Positions 46,655 through 57,800 of a stretch of DNA of 64,000 nt are shown one piece after another. The notes beneath the pieces are model-generated. The model saw nothing but the letters and a program-made list of their open reading frames with translations. It was not told where the DNA came from and ran no database searches. The stretch lies in NCBI GenBank assembly GCA_963675135.1, contig OY776121.1:61401265-61465264 (forward strand). Reading direction: 5' to 3'. The translations under genes and the position numbers were made by a program. Position 1 is the stretch's first letter. Each line of letters starts with the position of its first letter. Source of the stretch: Galeopsis tetrahit (taxonomy: Eukaryota; Streptophyta; Magnoliopsida; Lamiales; Lamiaceae).

Positions 46655-47223
46655 AAAATAAAAAATGTAAAAACTATCTAATAATTAAAAATATATTAAA
46701 TATGTTTAAATTAAATTTAAAATCTATAAAATTTAAAAATAATTGAGAATTTTAAATTAGCTATTGAATATAAAGAGACTTACATAATATAAAATACGGA
46801 GTAACTTTTATAATATTTGAAATAAATTGTATAATTTATTTATATTTTTAAATAATGTTTTGATATTCTTTAAATAATTTCTAATTTTGTATATTTTTTA
46901 GAATAAAAACATTATATTATTTTAGATTTTTTTTAAAAAAAACAAGTTATACTTATTAATTAATTTGAATATATTAATAAAAAAATTGGGTATAAATTGG
47001 ATAAGAGAAAAAGAAGTATGTGCTAAATTTGATAAAAAGTAGAAAGTAGGAGTATAATTTAGTTAAAAAAAATATGTGCTAGATTTGAGAAAAAATGAGA
47101 TGTATGAGTATATTTATTAATCATTCAATTTTACACATTAATTTGATATAAAAAAAAAAAATTCCCTACACAAAAAAAAAAAAAAAAAAAAAAACGTATA
47201 TCATAATTTCAAAAACTCGTAAC
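46655..47223. repeat. AT-rich direct repeat, copy 1
   Basis: About 570 bases repeated in direct orientation at 47845-48065 plus 50765-51090. Shared phrases include TAAATATGTTTAAATTAAAT and GGTATAAATTGGATAAGAGA. It may be an old LTR pair or a segmental duplication. No open frame. Confidence 0.75.
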
Positions 47224-47844
47224 CATGTTGTAATACATATTGTTTTATTGTAGGATGATGCAAAAATATTAGATCATTTGATAAAGTTACATATATAACA
47301 AACGTCTATGTAATGTAGTAATTCAAACTCTAGTACGTAGTAATATATAATTTTTTTTATGTAGTTAAACGCATTATTACATTTAGTAATAACATAAACT
47401 ATTTTATATAGTAATACAGATTCTTTTATGTAGGAAAACATTTTTTTCTAGTATTTTTATTGATGTAGTAACTCACATTATAATATGTAGTAACATATAT
47501 TATTGCATATAGTAATACAAAATAACTTTGACCTATAATAATTATTAAAGAAAATTCAAAGAAATAGAAAATATTTAAAGATTAAAACCGTCGTGAATTG
47601 CAGCGTCTGGCTGCGGTCTAGGTTGGCCGGAAACTGCCCGGAGAAGACGACCAGGTACAGTTTCTGTCAGTGAGTGTATTTATAAAAAAAGTGGGTGTGA
47701 ATTGGACTGTCAGTAGATGCATTTATAAAGAGTGTGGGTGTGAATTGAGCTGACAGTTGGTGTATTTATAAAGAATGTGGGTGTGAATTAAGCTGTGTAT
47801 TTATAAAGAATGTGGGTGTGTGGCTGATGCATCACACAAGATCA
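47224..47844 (-). mobile_element. Relative of elements A/B between the direct repeats
   Basis: The minus strand carries TATTACTAC-type sequence and a GC-rich island (47580-47660). At its right side are about four units whose minus strand reads CACATTCTTTATAAATACAC, the unit at the start of element B (22978-23058). Confidence 0.5.
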
Positions 47845-48065
47845 TCCCAAATAAAAAATGTAAAAATTATCTAATAATTAAAAAAATATTAAATATGTTT
47901 AAATTAAATTTAAAATCTATAAAATTTAAAAATAATTGAGAATTTTAAATTAACTATTGAATATAAAGAGACTTGCATAATATAAAATAACTTTTATAAT
48001 ATTTGAAATAAATGGTACTCCATAATTTTTTTATATTTTTAAATAACGTTTTGATATTCTTTAAA
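47845..48065. repeat. Direct repeat copy 2, left half
   Basis: Continues at 50765 after the MULE insertion. Confidence 0.8.
48057..48065. repeat. MULE 9-bp target duplication, left
   Basis: TTCTTTAAA, repeated exactly at 50756-50764. Confidence 0.95.
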
Positions 48066-50755
48066 GAGTTAATTCTAAATATATACACCACCTTTAGTCT
48101 CATCATCAATTTAATTACGACCTTTACGATTATTGTAAAAAACTCCAACCTTTTATCGTGTTGCAATTAGATACACTTTTTTTTTCTCCGGTCAACAATT
48201 GAGGATGTGGCTTGCCGGAGTTTCATATTCTTTTTTTTTTTTTTCACATCAAATTACTCTTTATACAAATAAAAATAAAACTTTATAAAAATAAAAATAA
48301 AACTTCCACTTCTTCTACATCATTCTCACCTTTAAAACTTAAACATTAAAAGTCGCAAAACAATAAATTTTTTTTTATCAAGAATCCTAAAAAAAAAAAA
48401 TTATAGGTGTTCATATGATAGTTACATTCAAGCAGAATGGCATTCAACCCTTCAATATTCAAGTATATCAGAATAACATTCAACCCTTGAATGAAATTGT
48501 AGAAGGGTATGACCCATAACGGATGGGGAACCAATCAAATCGCCCCCTTACAAAAAAAAATGCCTGGAAGACCCAAGAAGATGAGGAAGAGAGGTTCTGA
48601 AGAAAATTATAGAAATTCTACAAAATAGACAAGACATGGGATACAAATGACTTGCTCTATATGTAATATAGGGGTCAACAAAAAAAAAAATTTGTCCCGT
48701 GCAAAAGACCCAAACTTCAAAAGTCTAGAGAAACTGCATGTAAGATTGTGTTTATGGTTATTTATATTGATTTTTTTTTGGCACACATATATATTGATTT
48801 AAAATGTCATGTTATATGTTTGTCATGCTTGAAGAAAAAAGGTTTATAAACTAATAAAGTCATTTCACTACTAGTTTTTTCTAATAAAACCTACACCATA
48901 AATTCTTGTCTAATAGAGTCAAAATTAAAAATCTTAGACAACTTTACCCTTTTACTAATTTGACACAATTCGAAATATTTAATTCAAATTACAGGGTCAA
49001 CTAATTACCATAAATATAGATTAAGATATTCTCGAAAAAAGCGAGATTTAAGCACCTTCCAAATATTTAAAAAATTCCTAAATAATAGGTATTCTAATTA
49101 ATGCGTTTCACATGCTTAACTTCGAGAATTCTGCAGAATATTGATTTTGTTCCAACGATTGTTCATCGTTATCTGCATTTTTCGGCGACTAGTACTTCGA
49201 TTCTGCAGAATCTTATGTATGCACAATATATATGCACGGAACTGTGCATAAAACACGTTGTTCATACATTTGATAAGTAGCAAACAAAAGGGTTGAAAAA
49301 GTAAATAATCATCAAAGTTTACATAAGAATACTCAATAAAATATAGCATTAATGCACGAAGATTTGCGTATGTATCCGGTATGCCCGTGGGTATGCACAC
49401 TGCATATGCACGGATATGTGCATAGAACGTTGTTCGTACATTTGGATGATGAACATTAATTCATCATCCAAGTTACATAAGAAAACTCAATAAAATATAG
49501 CATTACCCTTAATAAGAAAACTTCTGTAGCCCAATCCACAAAATGCATAGGGAGTTGAATATGTACACGGTATGCATAATCGGTGCCTATTACATATGCA
49601 TTGTAATAGGCATATATTTACACACTCGATAGATTACCTTGAGAACTTAGAGGACGCATATTTGTGGAAGGGGTGGTCATTCCGGTGCCATATGTGTCGG
49701 GCAAGTCCGCCCGAACGCAGACCGTGGATCCGTCGAACACAGCCCAGCGATTGAGGAGGGAAGCTACCCGAAGTCAGAACTAGTGGCGCAGCGTCCGCTG
49801 GAATGAACCGTGACAGCACGAGCTCCATGGGAGAGGACATGGCAGACTTCCCAGAGCTTGGCGGCGAGATCAAGAGCGATCGGACTCCATTGTCAGCGAG
49901 ATGCTAACGATGACGCCGGCCGAGGGGAAGACGGGTTTGAGTGCATAATGAATTCAATAGACAAGTATTAGATACGTACCCGAATCTAGATCTATTATCA
50001 AAATGCCGTTCCAAATTCAGATTTTAGTGCATAATCGAAAATGACAAAATTGAAATCGAATTTGATAATCCGAATCATGAAAAATAATATTGATCGAAAT
50101 TGATAATCCGAATCTGAAAAAATGAAATTGATGATTGAATTTGGGAGATTCTGAATCTGGGAAAATGAAATTGATGATTGAATTTGGGAAATTTCCTTAA
50201 TTTGGTTTAGCCGAAAAACAAGAAACTTCTGTTTCTGCATTTCAAATTTGGAAAGTCAAAACTTTCTGGTAATCAAAAAACTAAATTATAGGAATTAATT
50301 TCAAATCTATTATAACTTTTAAAACACGAATATATTTAAAATCATTGTTTTAAGGGTAACATGAGTATTTTGGATTTGATTTGACTCTATTAGAAAAATG
50401 TACAGATTGGTTTCCCTATTAGATTAATGGGTTGTAATAGTGGACTTATTAGGCAATAATCTCAAGAAAAAATGGCAAACCAAGGCATGGATGTATTGAT
50501 TTGAAAGCCTCTGACACTTTTATTTTTATTTTTATAAAGTTTTATTTTTATAAAGTGTAATCTGATGTGGAAAATTTAAAAAAAAAAAAAAAGAATATGT
50601 GTAATCTGCAAGTCACGTCATCAATTGTTGACCTGAAAAAAAAATGTGTATCTAATTGCAAAACGATGAAAGGTTGGGATTTTTTACAATAATCATAAAA
50701 TCGTGATTAAATTGATATTGAAATTAAATGTGGTGTATTTATTTAGAATTAACCC
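48066..50755. mobile_element. Non-autonomous MULE with long TIRs
   Basis: 2,690 bases. Ends GAGTTAATTCTAAATATATA and, on the other strand, GGGTTAATTCTAAATAAATA. The terminal repeats stay alignable for about 250 bases (GCAATTAGATACAC, GGTCAACAATTGA). The target duplication is a perfect 9 bases, typical of Mutator-like elements. Inside: a plus-strand stretch MPGRPKKMRKRGSEE (48559-48605) like the basic tail of MuDR transposases, an internal repeat of about 180 bases (49228, 49405), and a GC-rich island (49660-49925) with short frames (MNRDSTSSMGEDMADFPELG) that may be captured sequence. No intact transposase. Confidence 0.93.
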
Positions 50756-50764
50756 TTCTTTAAA

Positions 50765-51090
50765 TAATTTTTTATTTTGTATATTTTTTAGAATAAAAAT
50801 ATTATATTATTTTAGATTTTTAAAAAAAAAGCAAGTTATACTTATTAATTAATATGAATATATTAATAAAAAAAATGGGTATAAATTGGATAAGAGAAAG
50901 AAGTATGTAATTTGATAAAAAAAGGTAGAAAGTAGGAGTATAATTTAGTTAAAAAAAATATGTGTTAGATTTGAGAAAAAATGAAATGTATGAAAATATT
51001 TATTAATCATTCAATCTTACACATTATTTCGACATAAAGTTAAAATTTTTCCTTAAAAAAAATGGAATATCATGATTTCAAAAACTCGTA
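50765..51090. repeat. Direct repeat copy 2, right half
   Basis: Matches 46850-47223 after the MULE insertion point. Confidence 0.8.
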
Positions 51091-51224
51091 ATTTTAAAAA
51101 TCCATTTTAAAAAATCATTTAAAATTCAAAGTAAACATAGTATAAATCATTCGAATTTGCACAATTTAATTCTTATTATGGTTTACTTTTGTATTTTATT
51201 TTCAGTTTTCCAACACTATATGAC

Positions 51225-51385
51225 CATGTTTGATAGCTTAGATTAAACCTAGATTAACTATATATCATTTTTATTGGTTGTTTGATAACTTAGATTAAGG
51301 GTAGATTATGCTTTAAAATTTATAAAGTTTAGTTATCATCCTAATCTTAGATAATCCATCTATGCTATCAAACATGCCCTTATAT
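51225..51385. mobile_element. Short MITE-like inverted repeat
   Basis: CCATGTTTGATAGCTTAGAT at one end and ATCTATGCTATCAAACATG at the other, with inner copies of TTTGATAACTTAGATTA. The ends resemble Tourist-type MITEs. The target duplication is not clear. Confidence 0.55.
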
Positions 51386-51444
51386 AAGCATGTAGTATAA
51401 TAGTAGTATGAATAAAATGGAATACAGAATTAGAACTCTTGATA

Positions 51445-52220
51445 TAGTAAAACCTCTAAAAAAGAATACTCTATCAAGGAATAAACTCTCTTTAGAAATA
51501 AAAATTCATGGTCCCAACTTGGGACCAGTTATTTATAATTTGAAATAAACTCCATATTATTATAATTCATATTTTTTCAAGTCCCAACATAAAGAAATAC
51601 ACCTCCATTTAGGAATAAATCATAATAATATATATAATTTTACAATAGATTTAAGTTGATTTAAAATACTTGTTCAAGGTTGATTGTGACAATAATTTAA
51701 TCTTTTGTGTTGTAACCTCTTGAACGCCTTCGATATCGCTGATTGCGATAGTTTAAGATTATGAGTATCCTCCAACCACTTGGCAAAATCTTTTTGCTTC
51801 CAACCTGGATGTAGTTCTTTCATTTTGCACATCTCCACACGAATTTTTTCACTCATTTGAGTTCTCTTTTCTATTTTTGGTGCCATTATATGCGTGAAGA
51901 AAATGTTGATTTGATGTAATTGATAAAAAAAAATGTATTATACATAGTATTTATAGATGAAAAAATTAAAGCAATCAAAAGCAAGTACATGCATCTATGG
52001 TAGGTGACTCTTGAGTATTGTCTTTTCATATTACGTGAGTAAATTAGTTCAATTAAGTTCAACACATTACATCATGTACATGTATCTACTAATTATACCA
52101 TTATATAATATAAATGCATTTAAAAAAAAAAAAAAACCTAATAACTCTATTTAGGAATAACCCCATTTGAAAATATTTTTTTTGTGGTCCCAAAAATATG
52201 ATTATAGAGAGGTTTTACTG
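51445..52220. mobile_element. Pogo/Lemi1-like Tc1-mariner element, non-autonomous
   Basis: 776 bases flanked by TA. Ends TAGTAAAACCTCT and, on the other strand, CAGTAAAACCTCT, the terminal repeat known from Emigrant/Lemi1 of Arabidopsis. Sub-terminal GGTCCCAA phrases are inverted. Only the DNA-binding part of a transposase remains. Confidence 0.85.
51674..51886 (-). CDS. CENP-B/pogo-type HTH DNA-binding fragment
   Basis: A 70-codon frame, MAPKIEKRTQMSEKIRVEMC..., with the psq-like helix-turn-helix of pogo transposases and CENP-B (WKQKDFAKWLEDTHNLKLSQ then SAISKAFKR). The second HTH and the DDE catalytic domain are missing. Such a fragment could bind transposon ends without cleaving them. No sign of host recruitment beyond an intact short frame. 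Confidence 0.7.
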   Translation of the reverse strand: MAPKIEKRTQMSEKIRVEMCKMKELHPGWKQKDFAKWLEDTHNLKLSQSAISKAFKRLQHKRLNYCHNQP

Positions 52221-52479
52221 TATATTGCATGTACCACAAACTCTAAAAAATTAAAAACTCTGTGGATTTATCAGCAAAGCTCAATCCAATACAGGTTAAA
52301 TCATATTGAAAATATGATATGAAGATAAATATTTATACTGCCAAAACAAAAAATTATATTTAAAAAAAGGTGTCTCGATCGAGAGAGATTTTAAATATTT
52401 AAGGGGGCAAAACGAGAAAATCAAGCAAACTCTGTACCCCCTTGGCTTTATTTAATGTGCCAATATTTTTTTACTCTCT

Positions 52480-52836
52480 CCGTCCATCAGTGTTCATTTC
52501 TTTTTTTGGTTTTACAAAAAACATGCGTATTCCATTTAAATAATTCACTTTTGAATATTTTTTCTACTTTATTAACAAGATTGAGTATCTACCAAATATA
52601 TTCTTTACTCATTATTATAAATATATTATTTATAATTAAAATATAATTTTTTTAAAAAACATATAAAACTTTTTTTGGTTTTACAAAAAACATGCGTATT
52701 CCATTTAAATAATTCACTTTTGAATATTTTTTCTACTTTACTCATTATTATAAATATATTCTTTATAATTAAAATATAATTTTTTAAAAAAACATATAAA
52801 ATAAAGTGAGCCCACTTTTGGTGGACAGAGGAAGTA
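52480..52836. mobile_element. Stowaway-type MITE with internal duplication
   Basis: Ends CTCTCTCCGTCCATCAG and TGGTGGACAGAGGAAG with TA flanks. A segment of about 70 bases (TTTTGGTTTTACAAAAAACA...) occurs at 52505 and 52674. Confidence 0.7.
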
Positions 52837-53333
52837 TTTGATCTGCAATTTTTCTGATTTATTGTCCTTACATGGCCAAATATTTTTTATTAAAATGTTA
52901 CTCCATATTAGTTTAATATTAGTTATTTTATTAAAAAAAAAATTATTTATATTACTATCAAATTTTAATGGTTAAAATGCAAGTTTGGTCCAAAAGAAGG
53001 CCCTGGCTATATACCCCTCCATACTTGTTAAGTATACTCCCCCTATACATACACTCCCCCTTAAAATGTATTTTGTTGGATATACTCTCCCCTAAAATAC
53101 CAAAAATACCCTAATTCCAATTTTCTCTATTTCCTAATCATAAAAAACCCTATATCTAACTTCTCTCCCTCTACAAACTGTCGCCGCCGCCCCTTTCATC
53201 GCCATCGCCGCCGTCAGCTCCGCCCTCACCAGCAGCGCCGCCCCGACCAGTCTCCTCCTCCTTTGCGAATAACTGCCGGCAGCCCCATCTTCTTCTTTTT
53301 TCCTTTTTCTTTTTCCTGCGCAGGGGTGCGTTC

Positions 53334-53500
53334 GGCCCCATCGCCTCCGTCTGCGCGCGGCAGCCGCTCCGCCAAGCTCGCCTCTTCCTCTCCGTCTGCG
53401 CGCTGCCGCCGCTCCGCCAAGCTCGCCTCATCCTCTCCGTCTGCGCGCCGCCGCTCCCCCCAAGCTCGCCCCATCCCCTCCGTCTACGCACGGCCGCATC
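53334..53500 (+). repeat. 45-bp GC-rich tandem repeat
   Basis: Three full units and one decayed unit of CTCCGTCTGCGCGCSGC, then CGCTCCGCCAAGCTCGCC. The unit is 15 codons, so frames stay open on both strands (plus 53263-53520, minus 53171-53611). Not a recognisable protein. Confidence 0.9.
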
Positions 53501-53602
53501 CGCCTGTCCCATCTTTTTAAATTGCGGCGGCGGCGCCCCTCTTTCGCCCAGCCACAGCCACCGCCTCCTCCCCTGCCCTAATTGCAACAGTTTTTTTTTT
53601 TC

Positions 53603-53675
53603 TTTCGACAAAGTGTGCTTGATAGGGAATACTATCGTCGTGATAGTGTTTTCTATCGAGCACTCTTTATCGAAA
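53603..53675. other. Hairpin 1 (34-bp stem), miRNA-precursor-like
   Basis: Arms 53603-53636 and 53642-53675 pair over 34 bases with two mismatches and four G:U pairs, and a 5-base loop (GTCGT). The outer ends are TTTCGA/TCGAAA. Confidence 0.75.
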
Positions 53676-53724
53676 ATATTTCAATTCTTTTTCTCTGACT
53701 AAACCTTGGCGACGTAAGAATCCT

Positions 53725-53781
53725 TTTTCGACAAATCAGTGTCGATCGAACTAATGTCTATCGACACTGGTTTGTCGAAAA
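53725..53781. other. Hairpin 2 (22-bp stem)
   Basis: Arms 53725-53746 and 53760-53781 pair over 22 bases with one G:U and no mismatch; the loop is 13 bases. It shares TTTCGACAAA with hairpin 1. Confidence 0.8.
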
Positions 53782-54086
53782 TATGTATGTTCTTAATTTT
53801 TTTTTGGTGATTTTTGTAGAATTTTTGGTATTTGTTTAATGTTGAAAAATATGTTAATGATTTTTTTGGAGGTTGGCGGCGGCAATGGCCGTTGGTGGGG
53901 CTGCAAAAAATAGGGTTAGGGTGCAAAAATTAGGGTTAGATTAATTAAGAGGGAGTGTATCAATCTTATTTTTAGATTTATACAAAGGGGTAAATTGGGT
54001 ATTTAACATGTATATTTAATTAATAAATAAAGAAGGGGGTATATTTAACAAGGCTGGAGGGGTGTATAACCAGGGCCCAAAAAGAA

Positions 54087-54833
54087 TTTAATCACCTACA
54101 CACACCACAAGCCCATCTGCTTCGATTTGGAGGGTTTAATTGAGGGTTTACGATTTGAGGAATTTAAGTGAGGGTTTGTGATTTAGGAATGCTTAACGAG
54201 TGTTTCAACTTCAATTTTTCCTGAATTTTTAAGTTCGATTCGTGTGGTTTTATTTGGAGGAGATTTTTTTAGAGTTTTTTTAGAATTAGAGGTGATTTAT
54301 GTGATTTATGCGGTCTGTCAATGACTGTAATTACCCAATATTACATTCAAATTCTCATTCACATCCCTTATCTCGTGTGCATCTTCGTCTTCTTCAGGAG
54401 TTGCAGAGTTCTCTCTTATTCAACAAAATGCAGAATGAAGAATAAAACAAATATTTGAGAAGGAAAAATTAATCAGGGGAGATTAAAGCATATATTGTTT
54501 CCCAGAATAAGCAAACTATGATACCTAGTAATAGTATGATTTACTAAACAGTATTACAGAGTTCATCGTAAAACTTATGTGAAGCAAGTTCATAAGAGTT
54601 TTTGTCTTAAATACGGGATCTTATTTAATAATGAATTTTTCAAAAAACAAGATTATATTACCATCATCAACAACTCAATACTTGTTCAAACAAGGCTCTC
54701 ACAATCAGCTAAGCAAGTAAAGTATAAATCACACCTTAATCTACTTCCTTTGTATGATAATCAAGAAACACTGTGTCTCACTGTTCATATATACATTTCA
54801 GATCAATAAAGAAGCCAAAATAATTTATTAGGT
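54087..54833. other. 3' flank of the helicase gene
   Basis: No gene seen. The part next to 54834 should be the helicase 3' untranslated region. Confidence 0.5.
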
Positions 54834-57800
54834 CTAGTCATCATCGCCGCCAAAGCCCCCCCCATCATCATACCCGTAGTCTCCACCATCTTCCCCGTCA
54901 TTGAAATCAGGTTGCTGTTGATCGGCATTGTAACCCATTGGCACATCGATGTCCATCCCTTCAGTCGGATCCTCTTCTGGCACAGCTTCCACTATTTCCA
55001 TTGTTTTAAGACTGTCCTCACTGAAAAAGTTGACGTAGGGCTTCGAAACCTGAGATTAGTTAAAGTTGAGAACAATCAGTATCCTGGGAAATTGGATATT
55101 TTTTTGGTTAACTGCAAAATAAAAACCACAGTCTTTTCACGTTTTTTCAAGTACAACATATGTTCTTAAATTTCGCAATTCGATACATGACCTTGTAAAT
55201 TGTTGCAATTCTATCACACGAGTGTTTTCCGGCTAGTCCTGCTGTGTGTGAAATTGGAACAATAACAAAGGTCGTTAATTTATTTGCAATTTTTCAAAGA
55301 TTTTTTCTGTCGCCACGTTAGCATAAGTAGTCAGAAAATAGTCACAATTTAAGAACCTTGAGTATCGAATTGCGAATTTAAATTGAAAAAACATGAAAAT
55401 ATTGTGATTTTTTTATACAATTAACCCTTTTTTCCTTAGAATGGAACTTACGGAATGCACATCAAATTATCTGCATCACTTTTTACATTTTACATCACTC
55501 TACCATGATGTGGATGGTTGACAAGTGTATTACTTAAAAACAATCAATGGTCTATATTTGTCGCAGGTATACATGTTAAAAAATCAAATAGTGAAATATA
55601 TGATGGAACAAGAAAAGTGAAAAAAGATGATCTAGAATGGAATATATGCCACCAAGTTTACAGGAATTAAGACTCAGCAGCTATGAATGTAACAAGATTA
55701 AGCAATTGATTGCCAATTAAGTGGCATTTTACCTTAAACAATACGTTTCTCTGCTTTGCGCTTTCAATTAGGTTTATCCAGTGGCGGCCTGTTTTAGCAT
55801 CTCTTGTCAATGTTGATGCAGAACCCACAACCTAGAATTAAAAAAACTGAATATAAGAAGATAATTCTAAGGAATTGGGACAGAGTACTGAAATTGCAAT
55901 CAAGATGAAACCATACCAAAACAGAAGACCTTGCTCGAGTTATACCAACATTCATTCGTCTAAAATCAGAAACAAAACCAATGCCTCCATTTTCACTTGA
56001 CCGAACACATGAAAAGATCGCGACATCTTTTTCGCGTCCCTGAAATGTTTTTAGATTTACTCAAATTAGACTTGTTCCAGATACAGAATATTATGGGGAT
56101 TGAAGATAATATAGCTCTATACATATTGGACGCCATACAAGCACTGTCCCAACCACCTATAAGGGGGTGTTTGCGAACTCTACCAAATGAGTAAGAATCA
56201 CTTTCTTTCAAAAGATACTCCTCATAGCTTTAAAAAAAAAAAAAATTGATTCTAGAAGTTGTTTGTAGAGTTTGCAAACACACCCTGTATAGCTCCAAAG
56301 GATGCTATACCCTCTATAGCTATGCAAATAATTTGGCAATTTAGAAACTACCTGAAATCCATCAACAGTGTTGATATCAACAACTTTCTTGGACTCAACA
56401 CCGAAAGTGCTTTGGAACTTATCTTTGAAGCGCTTGACTTGATAAGCGTACGGTGTTATAATTGCAAGTCGAGAGCTTGACTTAAGCTCTGGATACCCAT
56501 TCACCAATTTAGCGTACAAAGCAAGAACAAAATCAACCTCATCATCATTTACCCATGAAACATTTGTCTCTGGACGGGATTCCTTCCCTTCGTGTATGTC
56601 AAAGAAGCAAAATGGCCCAAAGCATTGAAATTTGTGCCATGATCGCTTTGTTTGACCTTCAACATCAGGTCCATCCTCCAGCGCTTCATTATAAAATTCC
56701 TTAGAAGGGAAGCTCCTGATCTGCAGATACAAATTCAATACAACTGAGAAAGTATGCTACCTTTTTCCTCAAATGGAGCACGTGCTAACATACAACTGAT
56801 ACAAGTAATTATTGAAATAAAGGTACCAGTTGCATCCATAGAATTCATCATTTCTGTATCAGGTGCTCATGACTAAGTACTTTAAGATTTTTGATAACTT
56901 GAATTTAAAAATGGCTAGATATCATTTTGTCACCTGTACTATACTTCTTTTATCAAACTGGTACCTATACATTTTTTCTTTTTCAGATTGCATCCTGCAC
57001 CACTCGATATTGACCAGTTGCAACTTGTACTTTGTTTACGGGGTATTTTCCGGCCAAAAAGATTGTACAGGTACCAGTTTGATAAAAGGGTATAGTACAG
57101 GTGGCAAAATAATATTAACCCTAAAAGAATAGAAGGTTAAGATTACAACATCATGGCTCTTAAACTATTAAGCTAAGGTTTCTGAGTTCAGTATACAAAT
57201 CCTCATTCTTTCTTTTCTTTCTTCAGTTCGTTCTTTTTTTTCTTTTCGTATTTCTGTCCTCTGCAACGTGTATACTTGTGCAAAAGAAATAAGAGACGAG
57301 AATAAGAAGGAAAGACAGCTACCTCTGGATTCATGCGATATTGGGTCTTCAGCATCTGTACCGGATAGCCTGCGCTCTGGAATCTTTTAAATAAGCTCAT
57401 CCCATATCTACAGGTTTTCCAGAAATTCATTATTCTTTTGGATGAAGAATTCCCAAAATTATCAGTAAAAAGTAATAAAAAAAATGTATTTTCCGGACAG
57501 GATGCTGCTCATACCCTAAATCTGTTGCAACAGTAGAAATGACTGTGGCTGGCAACTGAACAGGATCTCCCACCTAAATTTATATAATAAGATTGGTTGT
57601 TACATTATCTTGACCAATTAAACACAATACAACATAATTAATCAGAATGTTGAAGGGCACTGAAACCACAAACTAATTGATATGAAAAACAAACAAATTT
57701 TATACTCACAGCAAGAATCAACAGAATGGGCAATCATTATAGCATGATAAATAATCTTTGAAACACATAGCAGCCATGAATGTCCATGCATATACATCCA

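Larger units (their letters stand above)
52999..54077. mobile_element. Pack-MULE-like element
   Basis: 1,079 bases. Ends GGCCCTGGCTATATACCCCT and, on the other strand, GGCCCTGGTTATACACCCCT. The terminal repeats align for about 45 bases. Flanks are CCAAAAGAA and CAAAAAGAA, an 8/9 match for a Mutator 9-base duplication. The interior has a GC-rich block (53170-53520) unlike its AT-rich surroundings, and two strong hairpins. No transposase. The GC-rich part is the likely captured sequence. Confidence 0.85.

Noticed and set aside
53171..53611. 146-codon minus-strand frame rich in Arg and Gly
   Set aside because: GC-rich tandem repeat with frames open on both strands; not protein-like.
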